The notes: generated by a model from the letters alone, not told the origin. A stretch of DNA of 64,000 nucleotides from Mycolicibacterium sphagni (GCF_013337765.1 NZ_VBSB01000003.1:434001-498000); one strand, 5' to 3'; numbered from the stretch's first letter, positions 36,291 through 48,090 are shown. Translations and numbers: made by a program.

Positions 36291-36854
36291 GTGACGATTC
36301 TGCATGCGCCGACCTTCATCCCGGTGGAGGTGTGCAGCAGCGTGGGCCTGGCCCCGTCGACCCCCGTCGACCAGTGCCTCGCGGCCGTCAAGGCCGACGT
36401 GGCCAAGGACGGGGTCGCCGCGCCTGCCGCCGATGCGGCCGCTCTACAGAAGGTGGTGGCCGCGGCCGCCGAACGCGGCGTCGACCTCAAGGTCGTCGTG
36501 ATGGACACGAGCCCGCAGATCGACACCCCGCTTCGCGATATGGCCACCGAGATCGGCCACGCCAACCCCGGTGCCACGGTGTTGGTGCTCAGCCCGGGAT
36601 GGGCGGGGACCTACAGCACTACCTATGACCGCGTCACCCTCGAGGCGGGTCAGGATGTGGCCAAGACGGCACCCAATCCGGTGGTCGGCACGCAGGCATT
36701 TGTCGATCAGTTGCAAACACCGGACTTTCCCTGGTCCGGATTAACGTTCGCGCTCGTGATCGGGGTGGCTGCGGCGGCTGTTTTGACCCGAGTTCTGCAG
36801 CTTCGAGCGCGGCGCTCGCAAAATGCCATTACCCCGGCTGAGCAGGCAAAATAG
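36291..36854 (+). CDS. Membrane-anchored protein of the ripA locus (Rv1476-like)
   Basis: 187 residues from GTG 36291, 8 nt after TACCGT. A soluble region with KVVVMDTSPQIDTPLRDMATEI and TVLVLSPGWAGTYSTTYDR is followed by one C-terminal membrane helix (about 150-170, LTFALVIGVAAAAVLTRVL) and a basic tail. This matches M. tuberculosis Rv1476, unknown function, always next to ripA. It may assist the RipA/RipB hydrolases or the MoxR system (inference). It is divergent from acn. Confidence 0.8.
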   Translation: MTILHAPTFIPVEVCSSVGLAPSTPVDQCLAAVKADVAKDGVAAPAADAAALQKVVAAAAERGVDLKVVVMDTSPQIDTPLRDMATEIGHANPGATVLVLSPGWAGTYSTTYDRVTLEAGQDVAKTAPNPVVGTQAFVDQLQTPDFPWSGLTFALVIGVAAAAVLTRVLQLRARRSQNAITPAEQAK

Positions 36855-36946
36855 CCCTATCTGGCAAATCAATAAGATTACTTTTCGGCAACATCCCGTA
36901 AATGACAATCATGTAATTCTTGCCGGAAGTTTCCTCTGCGACAAAT

Positions 36947-37014
36947 GTGACGTACGGTGCAGTTGTCGCCATTGTTATTGATGTGACTGATGTGACATCT
37001 GTTACTGGCGTGAC
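36947..37014 (+). promoter_or_regulatory. Phased 9-bp GTGAC repeat array upstream of ripA (candidate MtrA sites)
   Basis: GTGAC-like pentamers recur every 9 bp: perfect at 36947, 36983, 36992 and 37010, near-perfect at 37001 (GTTAC), degenerate at 36956, 36965 and 36974. TGATGTGAC is exactly doubled at 36979-36996; on the minus strand this is GTCACATCA twice, close to the GTCACAgcg direct repeats of MtrA. The last box ends 30 nt before the ripA ATG. ripA is a known MtrA target in M. tuberculosis. Confidence 0.6.
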
Positions 37015-37044
37015 TGCACGTGGAGCAGAGGAGACCAGGGTCAG

Positions 37045-38505
37045 ATGAGACGTTCCCATCGCGCCTCGCTTGTCCGGCCGGCCATCCGCATCGTCAAGCC
37101 GATCGGCCCGTTGGCACTCAGCGTCGCCATGACACTGAGCACGCCCGGACTGGCTCACGCCGAGCCGGGGGCCGGCCCCAACGCGATCGCGGGACTGATC
37201 GCCGACGTCGCCGACGCCAACCAGCGGTTGCAGGACATCGGCGCCAAAGTGCAGGCCGAGCAGGAAAGCGTCAACAAGGCGCTGGTCGACGTGCAGGATG
37301 CGCGGGATGCGGCGACTGCCGCGAGTGCGCAGGTCGACATCAGCGCCGCGGCCGTCAACGATGCCAACGCCGCAATTGCCGACGCCCAGAAGCGATTTGA
37401 CGAGTTCGCGGTGGCGGCCTACATGAACGGACCGTCGGCGTCGCTGTTGATGGCGTCGACTCCCGAGGACATCATCTCCACCGCGTCGGCCAACCAGGCG
37501 CTGGCGCTGAGCTCCGAACAGGTGATGACCGATCTGCAGCGTGCTCGCACCGAGCAGGTCAACAAGCAGTCCGCGGCCCGGCTGGCCAAGCAGAAGGCCG
37601 ACCAGGCTGTCATCGACGCCGAAGCCAGCCAGCAGACTGCGGTCTCGGCGCTGACCCAGGCGCAGAAGACGTTCGGCGATCAGCAGGCCGAGATCAACCG
37701 GCTGGCCGCTGAGCGAAAGGCGGCGCAGGACAAGCTCGACGCGGCCCGGCAGTGGTCGGCGCCGGCGAATTCGCCTGCCGCCGTGCCGCAGTCGGCGGCG
37801 ACCGGCCCGGCGACCCCGGGGGATCGCTGGGATCCGGCCGCGCCGGGCTCATCCAAGGCGCCGGACGCGGGAGGCAAGGTCCCGCCATTCGGTAGTGCTT
37901 CGGAGTGGGACGCCACGTTGCCGATGGTGCCCAGCGCCTTCGTCTCCGGCGACCCGATCCAGATCATCAACGCCGTGCTGCAGATCTCGTCGTCTTCGCT
38001 GAACGCGACCAAGCAGATGGGCAAGAGCTTCCTGCAGAAGCTCGGCATCCTGAAGCCCGATGACACCGGGATCACCAACGGGGCGATTCCCTACGTCTAC
38101 GGCGCACAGGCCTCGGAATACGTGATCAAGCGCGCCATGTCGCAGATGGGTGTGCCGTACTCCTGGGGTGGCGGCAGCGCCACCGGCCCCAGCAACGGCA
38201 TCGACAGCGGCGCAGGCACGGTCGGGTTCGACTGCTCCGGGCTCATCCTCTACGCGTTCGCCGGCGTCGGCATCAAACTGCCGCACTACTCGGGTTCGCA
38301 ATACAACATGGGCCGCAAGATCCCGTCGTCCCAGATGCGCCGCGGCGACGTGATCTTCTACGGCCCCGGCGGTAGCCAGCACGTGACCCTCTACCTGGGC
38401 CAGGGCCAGATGCTCGAGGCTCCCTACACCGGATCGAACGTCAAGATCTCGCCGGTGCGCACCAGCGGTATGACACCGTTCGTCATCCGCTACATCGAAT
38501 ACTGA
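37045..38505 (+). CDS. ripA: Peptidoglycan endopeptidase RipA (NlpC/P60)
   Basis: 486 residues. A long signal peptide ends at about AHA39-E40. Residues 45-240 form a coiled-coil segment (rich in Ala, Gln, Asp) that in M. tuberculosis blocks the active site until processed. A Pro-rich linker (about 240-285) leads to the NlpC/P60 domain with catalytic C397 (GFDCSGL), H446 (SQHVTLYLG) and E458. It cleaves the D-Glu/mDAP bond in peptide stems and is needed for cell separation. ripB follows 24 nt downstream. The promoter region holds the phased GTGAC array. Confidence 0.95.
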   Translation: MRRSHRASLVRPAIRIVKPIGPLALSVAMTLSTPGLAHAEPGAGPNAIAGLIADVADANQRLQDIGAKVQAEQESVNKALVDVQDARDAATAASAQVDISAAAVNDANAAIADAQKRFDEFAVAAYMNGPSASLLMASTPEDIISTASANQALALSSEQVMTDLQRARTEQVNKQSAARLAKQKADQAVIDAEASQQTAVSALTQAQKTFGDQQAEINRLAAERKAAQDKLDAARQWSAPANSPAAVPQSAATGPATPGDRWDPAAPGSSKAPDAGGKVPPFGSASEWDATLPMVPSAFVSGDPIQIINAVLQISSSSLNATKQMGKSFLQKLGILKPDDTGITNGAIPYVYGAQASEYVIKRAMSQMGVPYSWGGGSATGPSNGIDSGAGTVGFDCSGLILYAFAGVGIKLPHYSGSQYNMGRKIPSSQMRRGDVIFYGPGGSQHVTLYLGQGQMLEAPYTGSNVKISPVRTSGMTPFVIRYIEY

Positions 38506-38529
38506 CGGAGTTGTACAGGAGCTTTTCCT

Positions 38530-39222
38530 ATGTCTCGCAACACTTCTCGACGGCTCTTCGTCGGGACGGTCCTGACGGCACTGACACTGGCGATTGGTCT
38601 TGCCAGTCCCGCTAACGCCGACCCAGGGGAGTGGGATCCGACGCTGCCCAAGCTCTTGAGCGCGGGCGCCCCCGGCGACCCGCTTTCGGTGGCCAACGCC
38701 TCCCTGCAGGTTGCCCAGCAGTCCGCGCAGGCCACCATGGACCTGGGCCGCAAGTTCCTGGCCGGCCTCGGCTTCGGCGGCGGCTCACCGTCCGCGTTAC
38801 CCGGTGGCCGGGTCCGCGGACCGCAGGCCATCGAGTACGTGATCGCGCGCGGCGCCTCGCAACAGGGCGTGCCCTACTCCTGGGGTGGCGGCGCGATCAA
38901 CGGACCCAGCGCCGGTGTGGAAGAGGACGCGGGCAAGGTCGGCTACGACTGCTCGGGCTTCACCCGTTACGCTTTCGCGGGCGTGGGTGTGCAGATTCCC
39001 AAGTACTCCGGTGACCAGTACAACGCCGGCCGGCACATCCCGCCGTCGCAGGCCAAACGCGGCGATCTGATCTTCTACGGGCCGAACGGCACCCAGCACG
39101 TCACCATCTATCTGGGCAACGGCCAGATGCTCGAGGCGTCGTCGGCGGCCGGTCACGTGACCGTCAGCCCGGTCCGTACCGCGGGAATGACGCCCTATCT
39201 GACGCGCATCATCGAGACCTAA
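38530..39222 (+). CDS. ripB: Peptidoglycan endopeptidase RipB (NlpC/P60)
   Basis: 230 residues. Signal peptide to about ANA30-D31, a short linker, then an NlpC/P60 domain closely similar to RipA's with C141 (GYDCSGF), H190 (TQHVTIYLG) and the following QMLEAS. It lacks the inhibitory coiled coil of RipA, so it is probably active once secreted. ATG 38530 follows an AGGAG at 38517-38521. It arises from the same operon as ripA and ends 118 nt before moxR1. Confidence 0.95.
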   Translation: MSRNTSRRLFVGTVLTALTLAIGLASPANADPGEWDPTLPKLLSAGAPGDPLSVANASLQVAQQSAQATMDLGRKFLAGLGFGGGSPSALPGGRVRGPQAIEYVIARGASQQGVPYSWGGGAINGPSAGVEEDAGKVGYDCSGFTRYAFAGVGVQIPKYSGDQYNAGRHIPPSQAKRGDLIFYGPNGTQHVTIYLGNGQMLEASSAAGHVTVSPVRTAGMTPYLTRIIET

Positions 39223-39340
39223 CCCGGACTGCCATCGACGCGCCAGCGAACGGGGCACGTCGACGGATCCCAGAACGCCTGGAATAGTTGTGTGCGGGTG
39301 CCGAGGTGCCCGATTCAACCAACAGCTGTGGAGGAAGTCG

Positions 39341-40459
39341 ATGACGTCACCAGGTGGGTCGCCCGCAGGCCCCGGAGCGTTTGCCGGACCGGCCGGAGCC
39401 CCGGCCGCCCCGCCGTCCGGCGGTAACGGTCTGGCCGGCGAGGTGAGCACCCTGGAACGGGCGGTCTTCGAGGTCAAGCGCATCATCGTCGGTCAGGACC
39501 TGCTCGTCGAGCGCATCCTGGTCGGCCTGCTGGCCAAGGGCCACGTGCTGCTCGAAGGTGTCCCCGGCGTCGCCAAGACGCTGGCAGTGGAGACCTTCGC
39601 CAAGGTGGTCGGCGGCACCTTCGCCCGTATTCAGTTCACCCCTGACCTGGTGCCGACCGACATCATCGGTACCCGCATCTACCGCCAAGGCCGGGAGGAG
39701 TTCGATATCGAACTCGGGCCCGTCGTGGTGAACTTCCTGCTCGCCGACGAGATCAACCGCGCGCCGGCAAAGGTGCAGTCGGCGCTGCTAGAGGTCATGG
39801 CCGAGCGCAAGATCTCCATCGGCGGCAAGACCTACGAGCTGCCCAAGCCCTTCCTGGTGATGGCGACCCAGAACCCGATCGAGAACGAGGGCGTCTACCC
39901 GCTGCCGGAAGCCCAGCGCGACCGCTTCCTCTTCAAGATCAACGTGGACTACCCGTCGCCCGAGGAAGAGCGCGAGATCATCTACCGGATGGGTGTCACC
40001 CCGCCGGAGCCCAAGCAGATCCTCGAGACCGGCGACCTGCTGCGGCTGCAGAACGTCGCCGCCAACAACTTCGTCCACCACGCACTCGTGGACTACGTGG
40101 TCCGGGTCGTCACGGCGACCCGCCGGCCCGAACAGTTCGGCCTCAACGACGTCAAGGCCTGGGTAGCGTTCGGCGCCTCCCCGCGCGCATCGCTCGGCAT
40201 CATCGCCGCCGCCCGCGCCCTGGCGCTGGTGCGTGGCCGCGACTACGTCATCCCGCAGGACGTCATCGACGTGATCCCCGACGTGCTGCGGCACCGCCTG
40301 GTGCTGACCTACGACGCGCTCGCCGATGACATCAAGGCCGAGACGGTGATCAACCGGATCCTGCAGACGGTTGCACTGCCTCAGGTCAATGCCGTTCCGC
40401 AGCAAGGACATTCCGTGCCGCCGGTGGTTCCCGCCGGGGCGGGTGCCAACGGTCGGTGA
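39341..40459 (+). CDS. moxR1: MoxR-family AAA+ ATPase
   Basis: 372 residues. Gly/Pro/Ala-rich N-terminus, then the AAA+ core: Walker A LEGVPGVAKT, Walker B FLLADEINRAPAKVQSALLEVM, sensor 1 VMATQNPIENEG, and the C-terminal lid (PRASLGIIAAARALALV). MoxR ATPases act as chaperones with the DUF58 and VWA partners encoded next. The ATG follows GGAGGA (39330-39335). GTGA overlap with the DUF58 gene downstream shows translational coupling. Confidence 0.94.
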   Translation: MTSPGGSPAGPGAFAGPAGAPAAPPSGGNGLAGEVSTLERAVFEVKRIIVGQDLLVERILVGLLAKGHVLLEGVPGVAKTLAVETFAKVVGGTFARIQFTPDLVPTDIIGTRIYRQGREEFDIELGPVVVNFLLADEINRAPAKVQSALLEVMAERKISIGGKTYELPKPFLVMATQNPIENEGVYPLPEAQRDRFLFKINVDYPSPEEEREIIYRMGVTPPEPKQILETGDLLRLQNVAANNFVHHALVDYVVRVVTATRRPEQFGLNDVKAWVAFGASPRASLGIIAAARALALVRGRDYVIPQDVIDVIPDVLRHRLVLTYDALADDIKAETVINRILQTVALPQVNAVPQQGHSVPPVVPAGAGANGR

Positions 40460-41396
40460 GCGACTCGGGAACCATCCACCCGCCGTCGTTCCAGCGCGGT
40501 GAGATCGGTGACGCCAAGCTTTCGGCGGCGCTGCGCACCCTCGAGCTGACGATCAAGCGCAAACTCGACGGTGTTCTGCACGGTGACCATCTGGGCCTGA
40601 TTCCCGGGCCCGGGTCCGAACCCGGGGATTCGCGCATCTACCAACCGGGCGACGACGTCCGCCGGATGGACTGGTCCGTCACTGCGCGCACGCAGGTGCC
40701 GCACGTCCGGCAGATGATCGCCGATCGCGAACTGGAGACGTGGCTGGTGGTCGACATGTCGGCCAGCCTCGACTTCGGCACCACCGGCTGCGAGAAGCGC
40801 GATCTGGCGGTGGCCGCCGCGGCGGCGATCACCTACCTCAACAGCGGCGGCGGCAACCGCCTCGGCGCGATCATCGCCAACGGCGACCAGATCACCCGCG
40901 TCCCGGCGCTGTCCGGCCGCAACCACGAGCAGACGATGCTGCGGACGATTGCCACCATGCCTAAGGCGCCGCCCGGAGTGCGCGGAGACCTGGCCGCCGC
41001 CATCGATGCGCTGCGCCGGCCCGAGCGCCGCCGCGGCATGGCCGTGGTGATCAGTGACTTCCTCGGCCCGATCACGTGGATGCGTCCGCTGCGCGCGATC
41101 GCCGCGCGCCACGAAGTCCTCGGCATCGAGGTGCTCGACCCGCGCGACGTCGAACTACCTCCGGTCGGCGATGTGATCCTGCAGGACACCGAATCCGGGG
41201 CCACCCGCGAGTTCACCATCGACGAGCAGCTGCGCGACGACTTCGCCCGCGCCGCCACGGTGCACCGCGATGAGGTGGCGCGCACCTTCCGCCGCTGCGG
41301 CGCGCCGATGATGACCCTGCGCACCGACCGCGACTGGATCGCCGACATCGTGCGGTTCGTCGCGTCCCGTCGCCGCGGCGCCATGGCGGGCCGCCA

Positions 41397-41400
<4 letters not shown>
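40456..41400 (+). CDS. DUF58 protein, MoxR partner
   Basis: 314 residues. The DUF58 signature is seen in [30 protein letters not shown] sequence (residues 54-78), followed by a von Willebrand-like fold with [13 protein letters not shown] (MIDAS-like DxSxS). No membrane helix. By position it is M. tuberculosis Rv1480, linked to the MoxR1 system. GTG start overlaps the moxR1 stop, and its stop overlaps the VWA gene ATG, so the three are made together. Confidence 0.9.
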
Positions 41401-43227
<1,827 letters not shown>

Positions 43228-43242
43228 GAGATAAGGACTGAT

Positions 43243-44052
43243 ATGACAGGGCTTCTCGAAGGCAAGCGCATCCTCGTCACGGGGATCATCACCGACTCGT
43301 CGATCGCGTTCCACATCGCCAAAGTGGCCCAGGAGGCCGGCGCCGAACTGGTGCTGACCGGGTTCGACCGGATGAAGCTGATCCAGCGCATCGCCGACCG
43401 GTTGCCGAAACCGGCGCCGCTGCTCGAGCTCGACGTGCAGAACGAAGAGCACCTGTCGACGCTGGCCGACCGGATCACCGCAGAGATCGGTGAGGGCAAC
43501 GGCATCGACGGCGTTGTGCACTCCATCGGTTTCATGCCGCAGACCGGGATGGGCATCAACCCGTTCTTCGACGCGCCGTACGAGGATGTCGCCAAGGGCA
43601 TCCACATCTCGGCGTACTCCTACGCCTCGCTGGCCAAGGCCGTGTTGCCCGTCATGAACCCGGGCGGCGGCATCGTCGGCATGGACTTCGACCCCACCCG
43701 GGCGATGCCGGCCTACAACTGGATGACGGTCGCCAAGAGCGCGCTGGAGTCGGTCAACCGGTTCGTCGCCCGCGAGGCGGGCAAGGTCGGGGTTCGCTCG
43801 AATCTCGTTGCGGCGGGCCCGATCCGGACCCTGGCGATGAGCGCCATCGTCGGCGGTGCGCTCGGTGAAGAGGCCGGCGCCCAGATGAAGCTTCTCGAAG
43901 AGGGCTGGGATCAGCGTGCCCCGCTGGGCTGGAACATGAAGGACCCGACCCCGGTCGCCAAGACGGTGTGCGCCCTGCTGTCGGACTGGCTGCCGGCCAC
44001 CACCGGCACGATCATCTTCGCCGACGGCGGCGCCAGCACGCAGCTGCTCTAG
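43243..44052 (+). CDS. inhA: Enoyl-ACP reductase InhA
   Basis: 269 residues, the same length as the M. tuberculosis enzyme. It reduces the 2-trans-enoyl chain in FAS-II with NADH. S94 (VVHSIGF), Y158 and K165 (YNWMTVAK) are in their usual numbers, I21 and the SSIAF loop are intact, so no known isoniazid-resistance substitution is seen at these positions. RBS AGGAG lies before the ATG. The stop is followed by a conserved-looking GAGCGCTTGCG element and then hemH. Confidence 0.98.
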   Translation: MTGLLEGKRILVTGIITDSSIAFHIAKVAQEAGAELVLTGFDRMKLIQRIADRLPKPAPLLELDVQNEEHLSTLADRITAEIGEGNGIDGVVHSIGFMPQTGMGINPFFDAPYEDVAKGIHISAYSYASLAKAVLPVMNPGGGIVGMDFDPTRAMPAYNWMTVAKSALESVNRFVAREAGKVGVRSNLVAAGPIRTLAMSAIVGGALGEEAGAQMKLLEEGWDQRAPLGWNMKDPTPVAKTVCALLSDWLPATTGTIIFADGGASTQLL

Positions 44053-44081
44053 TGGGCGATGAGCGCTTGCGCGAAGAGCAG

Positions 44082-45134
44082 ATGCACGCGGTTGACGCAC
44101 TTCTAATTCTCTCGTTCGGCGGACCGGAGGGCCCCGAACAGGTGATGCCGTTCCTGGAGAACGTCACTCGCGGGCGGGGGATACCGCCCGAGCGCCTGAC
44201 CGCGGTCGCCGAGCACTACCTGCATTTCGGCGGGGTATCCCCGATCAACGGCATCAACCGCGCCCTGATCGACGAGATCCGCGCCGAACTCGCCGAGCGC
44301 GGTGAGCAACTGCCGGTGTACTTCGGCAACCGCAATTGGCATCCGCTCGTCGAGGACACCCTTGCCACAATGACTTCCGACGGTGTGCGCCGCGCCGCGG
44401 TGTTCGCCACGTCGGCGTGGGGCGGCTATTCCGGCTGTGCGCAGTACCAGGAAGACATCGTCCGCGCTCGCGCCGCCGTCGGTGACGAGGCCCCGGAATT
44501 GGTGAAGCTGCGCCAGTTCTTCGACCACCCGCTGCTGGTGGCGATGTTCGCCGACACTATTGCCGCCGCCGCCGCGTCGCTGCCGGACTCGCTGCGCGCC
44601 GATGCCCGGTTGGTGTTCACCGCCCATTCGATACCGCTGCGCGCCGCCGACCGGTGCGGGCCGGATCTGTATGCCCGCCAGGTCCGGTACGCCGCGGCTC
44701 TGGTCGCGGCTGCCGCCGGCTACCGGGATTACGACGTGGTGTGGCAGTCCCGGTCCGGACCGCCGCAGGTTCCCTGGCTGGAACCCGATGTCGCAGAACA
44801 TCTCTCGGCGCTCGCCGCATCTGGTACCAAAGCCGTGCTGGTCTGCCCGGTGGGGTTCGTCTCCGACCACATCGAGGTGGTGTGGGACCTGGACTACGAA
44901 TTGCGCCAGCAGGCTGACGAACTCGGGATCGCCTTGGCGCGCGCGTCGACGCCCAATGCGCAGCGGGGCTTCGCGAGGCTGGTGCTCGACCTCGTCGACG
45001 AGGTGCGCGACGGCCGCGAACCAGCCAGAGTGGTTGGCGCCGAGCCGGTTCCGGGCTATGGGTCCAGCGTCGACGGCCGGTTCTGCACCGACGTGTGTGA
45101 GCCTAGTGCCAGGCCGAGTGCAGGATCGCGGTGA
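44082..45134 (+). CDS. hemH: Ferrochelatase (coproporphyrin III type)
   Basis: 350 residues from ATG 44082. The class signature [11 protein letters not shown] is at residues 9-19, [12 protein letters not shown] follows, and the metal-site His lies in [16 protein letters not shown]. The C-terminal pair C335/C339 (FCTDVCEP) is the end of the actinobacterial [2Fe-2S] site. It inserts iron into (coproporphyrin) haem precursors. A GTG at 44052 overlapping the inhA stop (TAGTG) is an alternative start, but it would translate the GAGCGCTTGCG element. Its last 32 bp overlap the convergent gene. Confidence 0.94.
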   Translation: MHAVDALLILSFGGPEGPEQVMPFLENVTRGRGIPPERLTAVAEHYLHFGGVSPINGINRALIDEIRAELAERGEQLPVYFGNRNWHPLVEDTLATMTSDGVRRAAVFATSAWGGYSGCAQYQEDIVRARAAVGDEAPELVKLRQFFDHPLLVAMFADTIAAAAASLPDSLRADARLVFTAHSIPLRAADRCGPDLYARQVRYAAALVAAAAGYRDYDVVWQSRSGPPQVPWLEPDVAEHLSALAASGTKAVLVCPVGFVSDHIEVVWDLDYELRQQADELGIALARASTPNAQRGFARLVLDLVDEVRDGREPARVVGAEPVPGYGSSVDGRFCTDVCEPSARPSAGSR

Positions 45135-45963
45135 CCGCGGCGATCCGCGCCGCGCGCACGATCGATGCAAGCGGCCGAAGCGCCTCGTTGGCGATCTGAG
45201 CTTCGGAGGCGCTCTGCGTGCCGATCGGCATCAATCCCGAACTGACGGTGATGATCGCGTCGACGTGCGCGGCGTTCTCCAGCACCCGAAGCGCCCGCGT
45301 CGGAGCGTGATCGGGGGCGCGGTGGTGCCTGCCGGTCTCCAGAACCTGCTCCACGAGGCCGCGCGGATCGTCGATACCGCCGGCGGCGCCGAGCTGCAGA
45401 GCCCCCAGGGCGTCGGCGGCGGATCGCACCGCCGACCGCAGGGTGTACTCCGCCTCACCGAGGTCGAGGTGGTCGACCACCGGGGCCGCGGGCAGCGAGT
45501 ACACGGTCCACGACAGCGCGCACAGCTCGGGCACCCGGTCGCAATCGGGCAGCTCGTCGTCGACGTCGTCGTACTCGAAATCGGGGACCAGACCGATGGT
45601 GTCGCCTGCGGGGCTGGTGACGATGATGGCCTCACCGGAGGCCAATGCGTCGCGCTGGAACTGGGTGCCGGCTGCCAGGCCGCGGACATCGCCGGGCACC
45701 GGCAGCGCGACGCTGATCGCCGGCGGACGGGAATCGATCGAGCGGCCGGCGACGGTCCGCAGCGTCTGCAACAGTGACACGGCGCCCGCATCGTCGACAT
45801 CTGGCCACGGCAGGCCGGTGTGACCAGCCGCGACGGAGTCGTAGGCGGTCACCGAATGTGTTGGTGCCCAAGCCGATAACGCGTCAAGGACGTCGTCGGG
45901 CGCGGCTTGGCCGGCGAGCCAGGCATTCGCCCACAGGGACAGAGAAACACTCGGGCACCACAT
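45103..45963 (-). CDS. Hypothetical protein (Rv1486c-like)
   Basis: 286 residues, mostly helical with no signal peptide. It opens [20 protein letters not shown]; an acidic patch [23 protein letters not shown] sits in the middle, and the C-terminal half is Ala/Arg-rich ([19 protein letters not shown]). The family is conserved in mycobacteria with unknown function; I recognise no catalytic motif. Start ATG 45963 is 9 nt from a TACACT -10 (minus). It overlaps the end of hemH by 32 bp on the opposite strand. Confidence 0.8.
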   Translation of the reverse strand: MWCPSVSLSLWANAWLAGQAAPDDVLDALSAWAPTHSVTAYDSVAAGHTGLPWPDVDDAGAVSLLQTLRTVAGRSIDSRPPAISVALPVPGDVRGLAAGTQFQRDALASGEAIIVTSPAGDTIGLVPDFEYDDVDDELPDCDRVPELCALSWTVYSLPAAPVVDHLDLGEAEYTLRSAVRSAADALGALQLGAAGGIDDPRGLVEQVLETGRHHRAPDHAPTRALRVLENAAHVDAIITVSSGLMPIGTQSASEAQIANEALRPLASIVRAARIAAVTAILHSAWH

Positions 45964-46041
45964 GATGCTCGCAGTGTAGTGGTTCCACCTTGAACTGGCT
46001 TTCTCCCAACCTCCCGCGGATTGCCGGGATATCCTGGCGGC

Positions 46042-46476
46042 ATGCCCGCGGCGCTGATCTGGCTCGTGTTCGCCCTGGGCCTTGCCGGTGCCGAGGCGCT
46101 GACGGGCGATATGTTCCTGCTGATGCTGTCCGGCGGCGCGCTGGCCGCCGCCGGTTCGAGCTGGCTGCTGGACTTGCCCATCTGGGCAGACGGTGCAGTT
46201 TTCCTGGTGGTTTCGGTGCTACTTCTGCTGACTGTCCGCCCCGCGCTGCGCCGCAAATTCACCAAAGGCGAGGGTCTGCTCGAACCCGTCAAGGCGCTGG
46301 AAGGCAAGAGCGCGCTGGTGCTCGACCGGGTGGCGCAGCATGAAGGCCAGGTGAAACTCGACGGCGAAATCTGGACGGCGCGCCCCTACAACGACAACGA
46401 TGTCTACGAGCCGGGTGACCATGTCACCGTCATGCATATAGACGGTGCGACCGCGGTCGTCTGGAAGAACGGGTAA
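46042..46476 (+). CDS. NfeD-family membrane protein
   Basis: 144 residues. Two to three N-terminal helices (about 5-22, 27-45, 52-70) followed by an OB-fold domain ([39 protein letters not shown]). NfeD proteins pair with SPFH/stomatin proteins in membrane microdomains, and the partner is the next gene (12 nt on). ATG 46042 lies 6 nt after TATCCT, a leaderless arrangement; the in-frame TTG at 46021 is upstream of that hexamer and is rejected. Confidence 0.92.
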   Translation: MPAALIWLVFALGLAGAEALTGDMFLLMLSGGALAAAGSSWLLDLPIWADGAVFLVVSVLLLLTVRPALRRKFTKGEGLLEPVKALEGKSALVLDRVAQHEGQVKLDGEIWTARPYNDNDVYEPGDHVTVMHIDGATAVVWKNG

Positions 46477-46488
46477 GGAGAACCCTTC

Positions 46489-47727
46489 ATGGACGGTGGC
46501 ATAGCGGCTCTGGTCCTGCTGGCGGTGTTGGTGATCTTCGCGATCATCGTCGTCGCCAAGTCCATCGCCCTGATCCCCCAGGCCGAGGCGGCCGTCATCG
46601 AACGGCTCGGGCGCTACAGCAAGACGGTGTCGGGGCAGCTCACTCTGCTGATTCCGTTCGTCGACAAGGTCCGGGCCCGGGTCGACCTGCGCGAGCGGGT
46701 GGTGTCGTTCCCGCCGCAACCGGTGATCACCGAGGACAACCTGACCGTCAACATCGACACCGTGGTGTATTTCCAGGTCACCAACCCGCAGGCGGCGGTC
46801 TACCAGATCAGCAACTACATCGTCGGTGTCGAACAGCTGACCACCACGACGCTGCGCAACGTGGTCGGCGGTATGACCCTCGAGCAGACGTTGACCAGCC
46901 GCGACCAGATCAACGGCCAACTCCGCGGCGTGCTGGACGAGGCCACCGGCCGCTGGGGCCTTCGGGTGGCCCGCGTCGAGCTGCGCAGCATCGACCCGCC
47001 GCCCTCCATCCAGGACTCGATGGAAAAGCAGATGCGCGCCGACCGCGAGAAGCGCGCGATGATCCTCACCGCCGAGGGCAGCCGAGAGGCGTCGATCAAA
47101 CAGGCCGAGGGCCAGAAGCAGGCCCAGATCCTGGCCGCCGAGGGCGCTAAGCAGGCCGCGATCCTGGCCGCCGAGGCCGACCGGCAGTCTCGGATCCTGC
47201 GGGCCCAAGGTGAGCGGGCCGCGTCCTACCTGCAGGCACAGGGCCAGGCCAAAGCCATCGAGAAGACGTTCGCGGCGATCAAGGCGGGCCGGCCCACCCC
47301 GGAGATGCTGGCTTACCAGTACCTGCAGACGTTGCCGCAGATGGCCAAGGGCGAAGCCAACAAGGTGTGGCTGGTGCCCAGCGACTTTGGTTCGGCGCTG
47401 CAGGGATTCACCAAGATGCTCGGCGCGCCCGGTGAGGACGGAGTATTCCGGTACACGCCCTCACCGGTCGAGGAGAACCTGCCCAAGGCCGACGACGACG
47501 CCGACGAGGTTGCCGACTGGTTCGACACCAAGACCGACCCCGCGATCGCGCAGGCTGTGGCCAGGGCCGAGGCCGAGGCCCGAAGCTCGGTGCCCCCGGT
47601 CGGCGCGGCTCCGGCACTGCCGCCCCAGGACGCCATCCCGCCGGTGCGTTCCTACCCGCCGCTGTCCGAGCAGCAAGCCCCGCCGGCCGACCCGCAATAC
47701 GCCCCGCGGCACGGCAACGAGCAGTAG
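46489..47727 (+). CDS. SPFH/Band 7 (stomatin/QmcA-like) membrane protein
   Basis: 412 residues. One N-terminal helix (about 4-24), then the SPFH domain (IPQAEAAVIERLGRYSKTVSGQLT through VARVELRSIDPP), a long coiled-coil rich in Ala/Gln/Glu (210-260), and a Pro/Ala-rich tail of about 70 residues that is longer than usual. It organises membrane complexes or controls proteases. AAGGAG precedes the ATG. It forms a pair with the NfeD gene. A DoxX-like gene follows 3 nt later. Confidence 0.93.
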   Translation: MDGGIAALVLLAVLVIFAIIVVAKSIALIPQAEAAVIERLGRYSKTVSGQLTLLIPFVDKVRARVDLRERVVSFPPQPVITEDNLTVNIDTVVYFQVTNPQAAVYQISNYIVGVEQLTTTTLRNVVGGMTLEQTLTSRDQINGQLRGVLDEATGRWGLRVARVELRSIDPPPSIQDSMEKQMRADREKRAMILTAEGSREASIKQAEGQKQAQILAAEGAKQAAILAAEADRQSRILRAQGERAASYLQAQGQAKAIEKTFAAIKAGRPTPEMLAYQYLQTLPQMAKGEANKVWLVPSDFGSALQGFTKMLGAPGEDGVFRYTPSPVEENLPKADDDADEVADWFDTKTDPAIAQAVARAEAEARSSVPPVGAAPALPPQDAIPPVRSYPPLSEQQAPPADPQYAPRHGNEQ

Positions 47728-47730
47728 CCC

Positions 47731-48090
47731 ATGCCGGCGCTGGCGCGGATCTACACGCTCCTCGCGGTCGGGCAGGCCGCCGACGCGGCGCTGTGCGCGA
47801 TACCGGCACCGTTCATCACCGAATGTCTCGATGTTGTCGAGTTTCCGCGCGACAAGCGCTGGATCTTCGCGCCGGTGAAGGCCGCCTCGGCGATCGGGTT
47901 GGCGTCGGTCTGGCGGTTCCCCGCGCTGGCACGTTTCACCGCGGTGATGCTGACGGTGTACTTCTCTCTCGCCGTCGGCTCGCACGTCCGGGTGCGAGAC
48001 TTCGGCCGTAATTTCGCCGCGGCCTCGAGCCTGCTGGTGACTTACGGGGTGTTGGCAGCGACGTCGTCGCCGTCCCGCACTTCCGCCTGA
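47731..48090 (+). CDS. Small membrane protein, DoxX-like
   Basis: 119 residues with three to four hydrophobic stretches: about 5-20, 46-62 (APVKAASAIGLASVWRFPAL) and 68-84 plus 97-112. The fold resembles DoxX-like quinol-linked membrane proteins, but the match is loose. It starts 3 nt after the SPFH gene and is probably co-transcribed. Its last 49 bp overlap the 3' end of the convergent TVP38-type gene, which extends into this frame on the other strand. Confidence 0.7.
   Translation: MPALARIYTLLAVGQAADAALCAIPAPFITECLDVVEFPRDKRWIFAPVKAASAIGLASVWRFPALARFTAVMLTVYFSLAVGSHVRVRDFGRNFAAASSLLVTYGVLAATSSPSRTSA

Noticed and set aside
36886..36925. Inverted repeat CGGCAA / TTGCCG after the Rv1476-like gene
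   Set aside because: Arms of only 6 bp with a 28-nt loop and no U-run; too weak to call a terminator or a riboswitch.
36855..37044. A c-di-AMP (ydaO-type) riboswitch upstream of ripA
   Set aside because: Considered because such switches precede some cell-wall hydrolase genes, but I see none of the conserved stems; the region is explained better by the phased GTGAC array.
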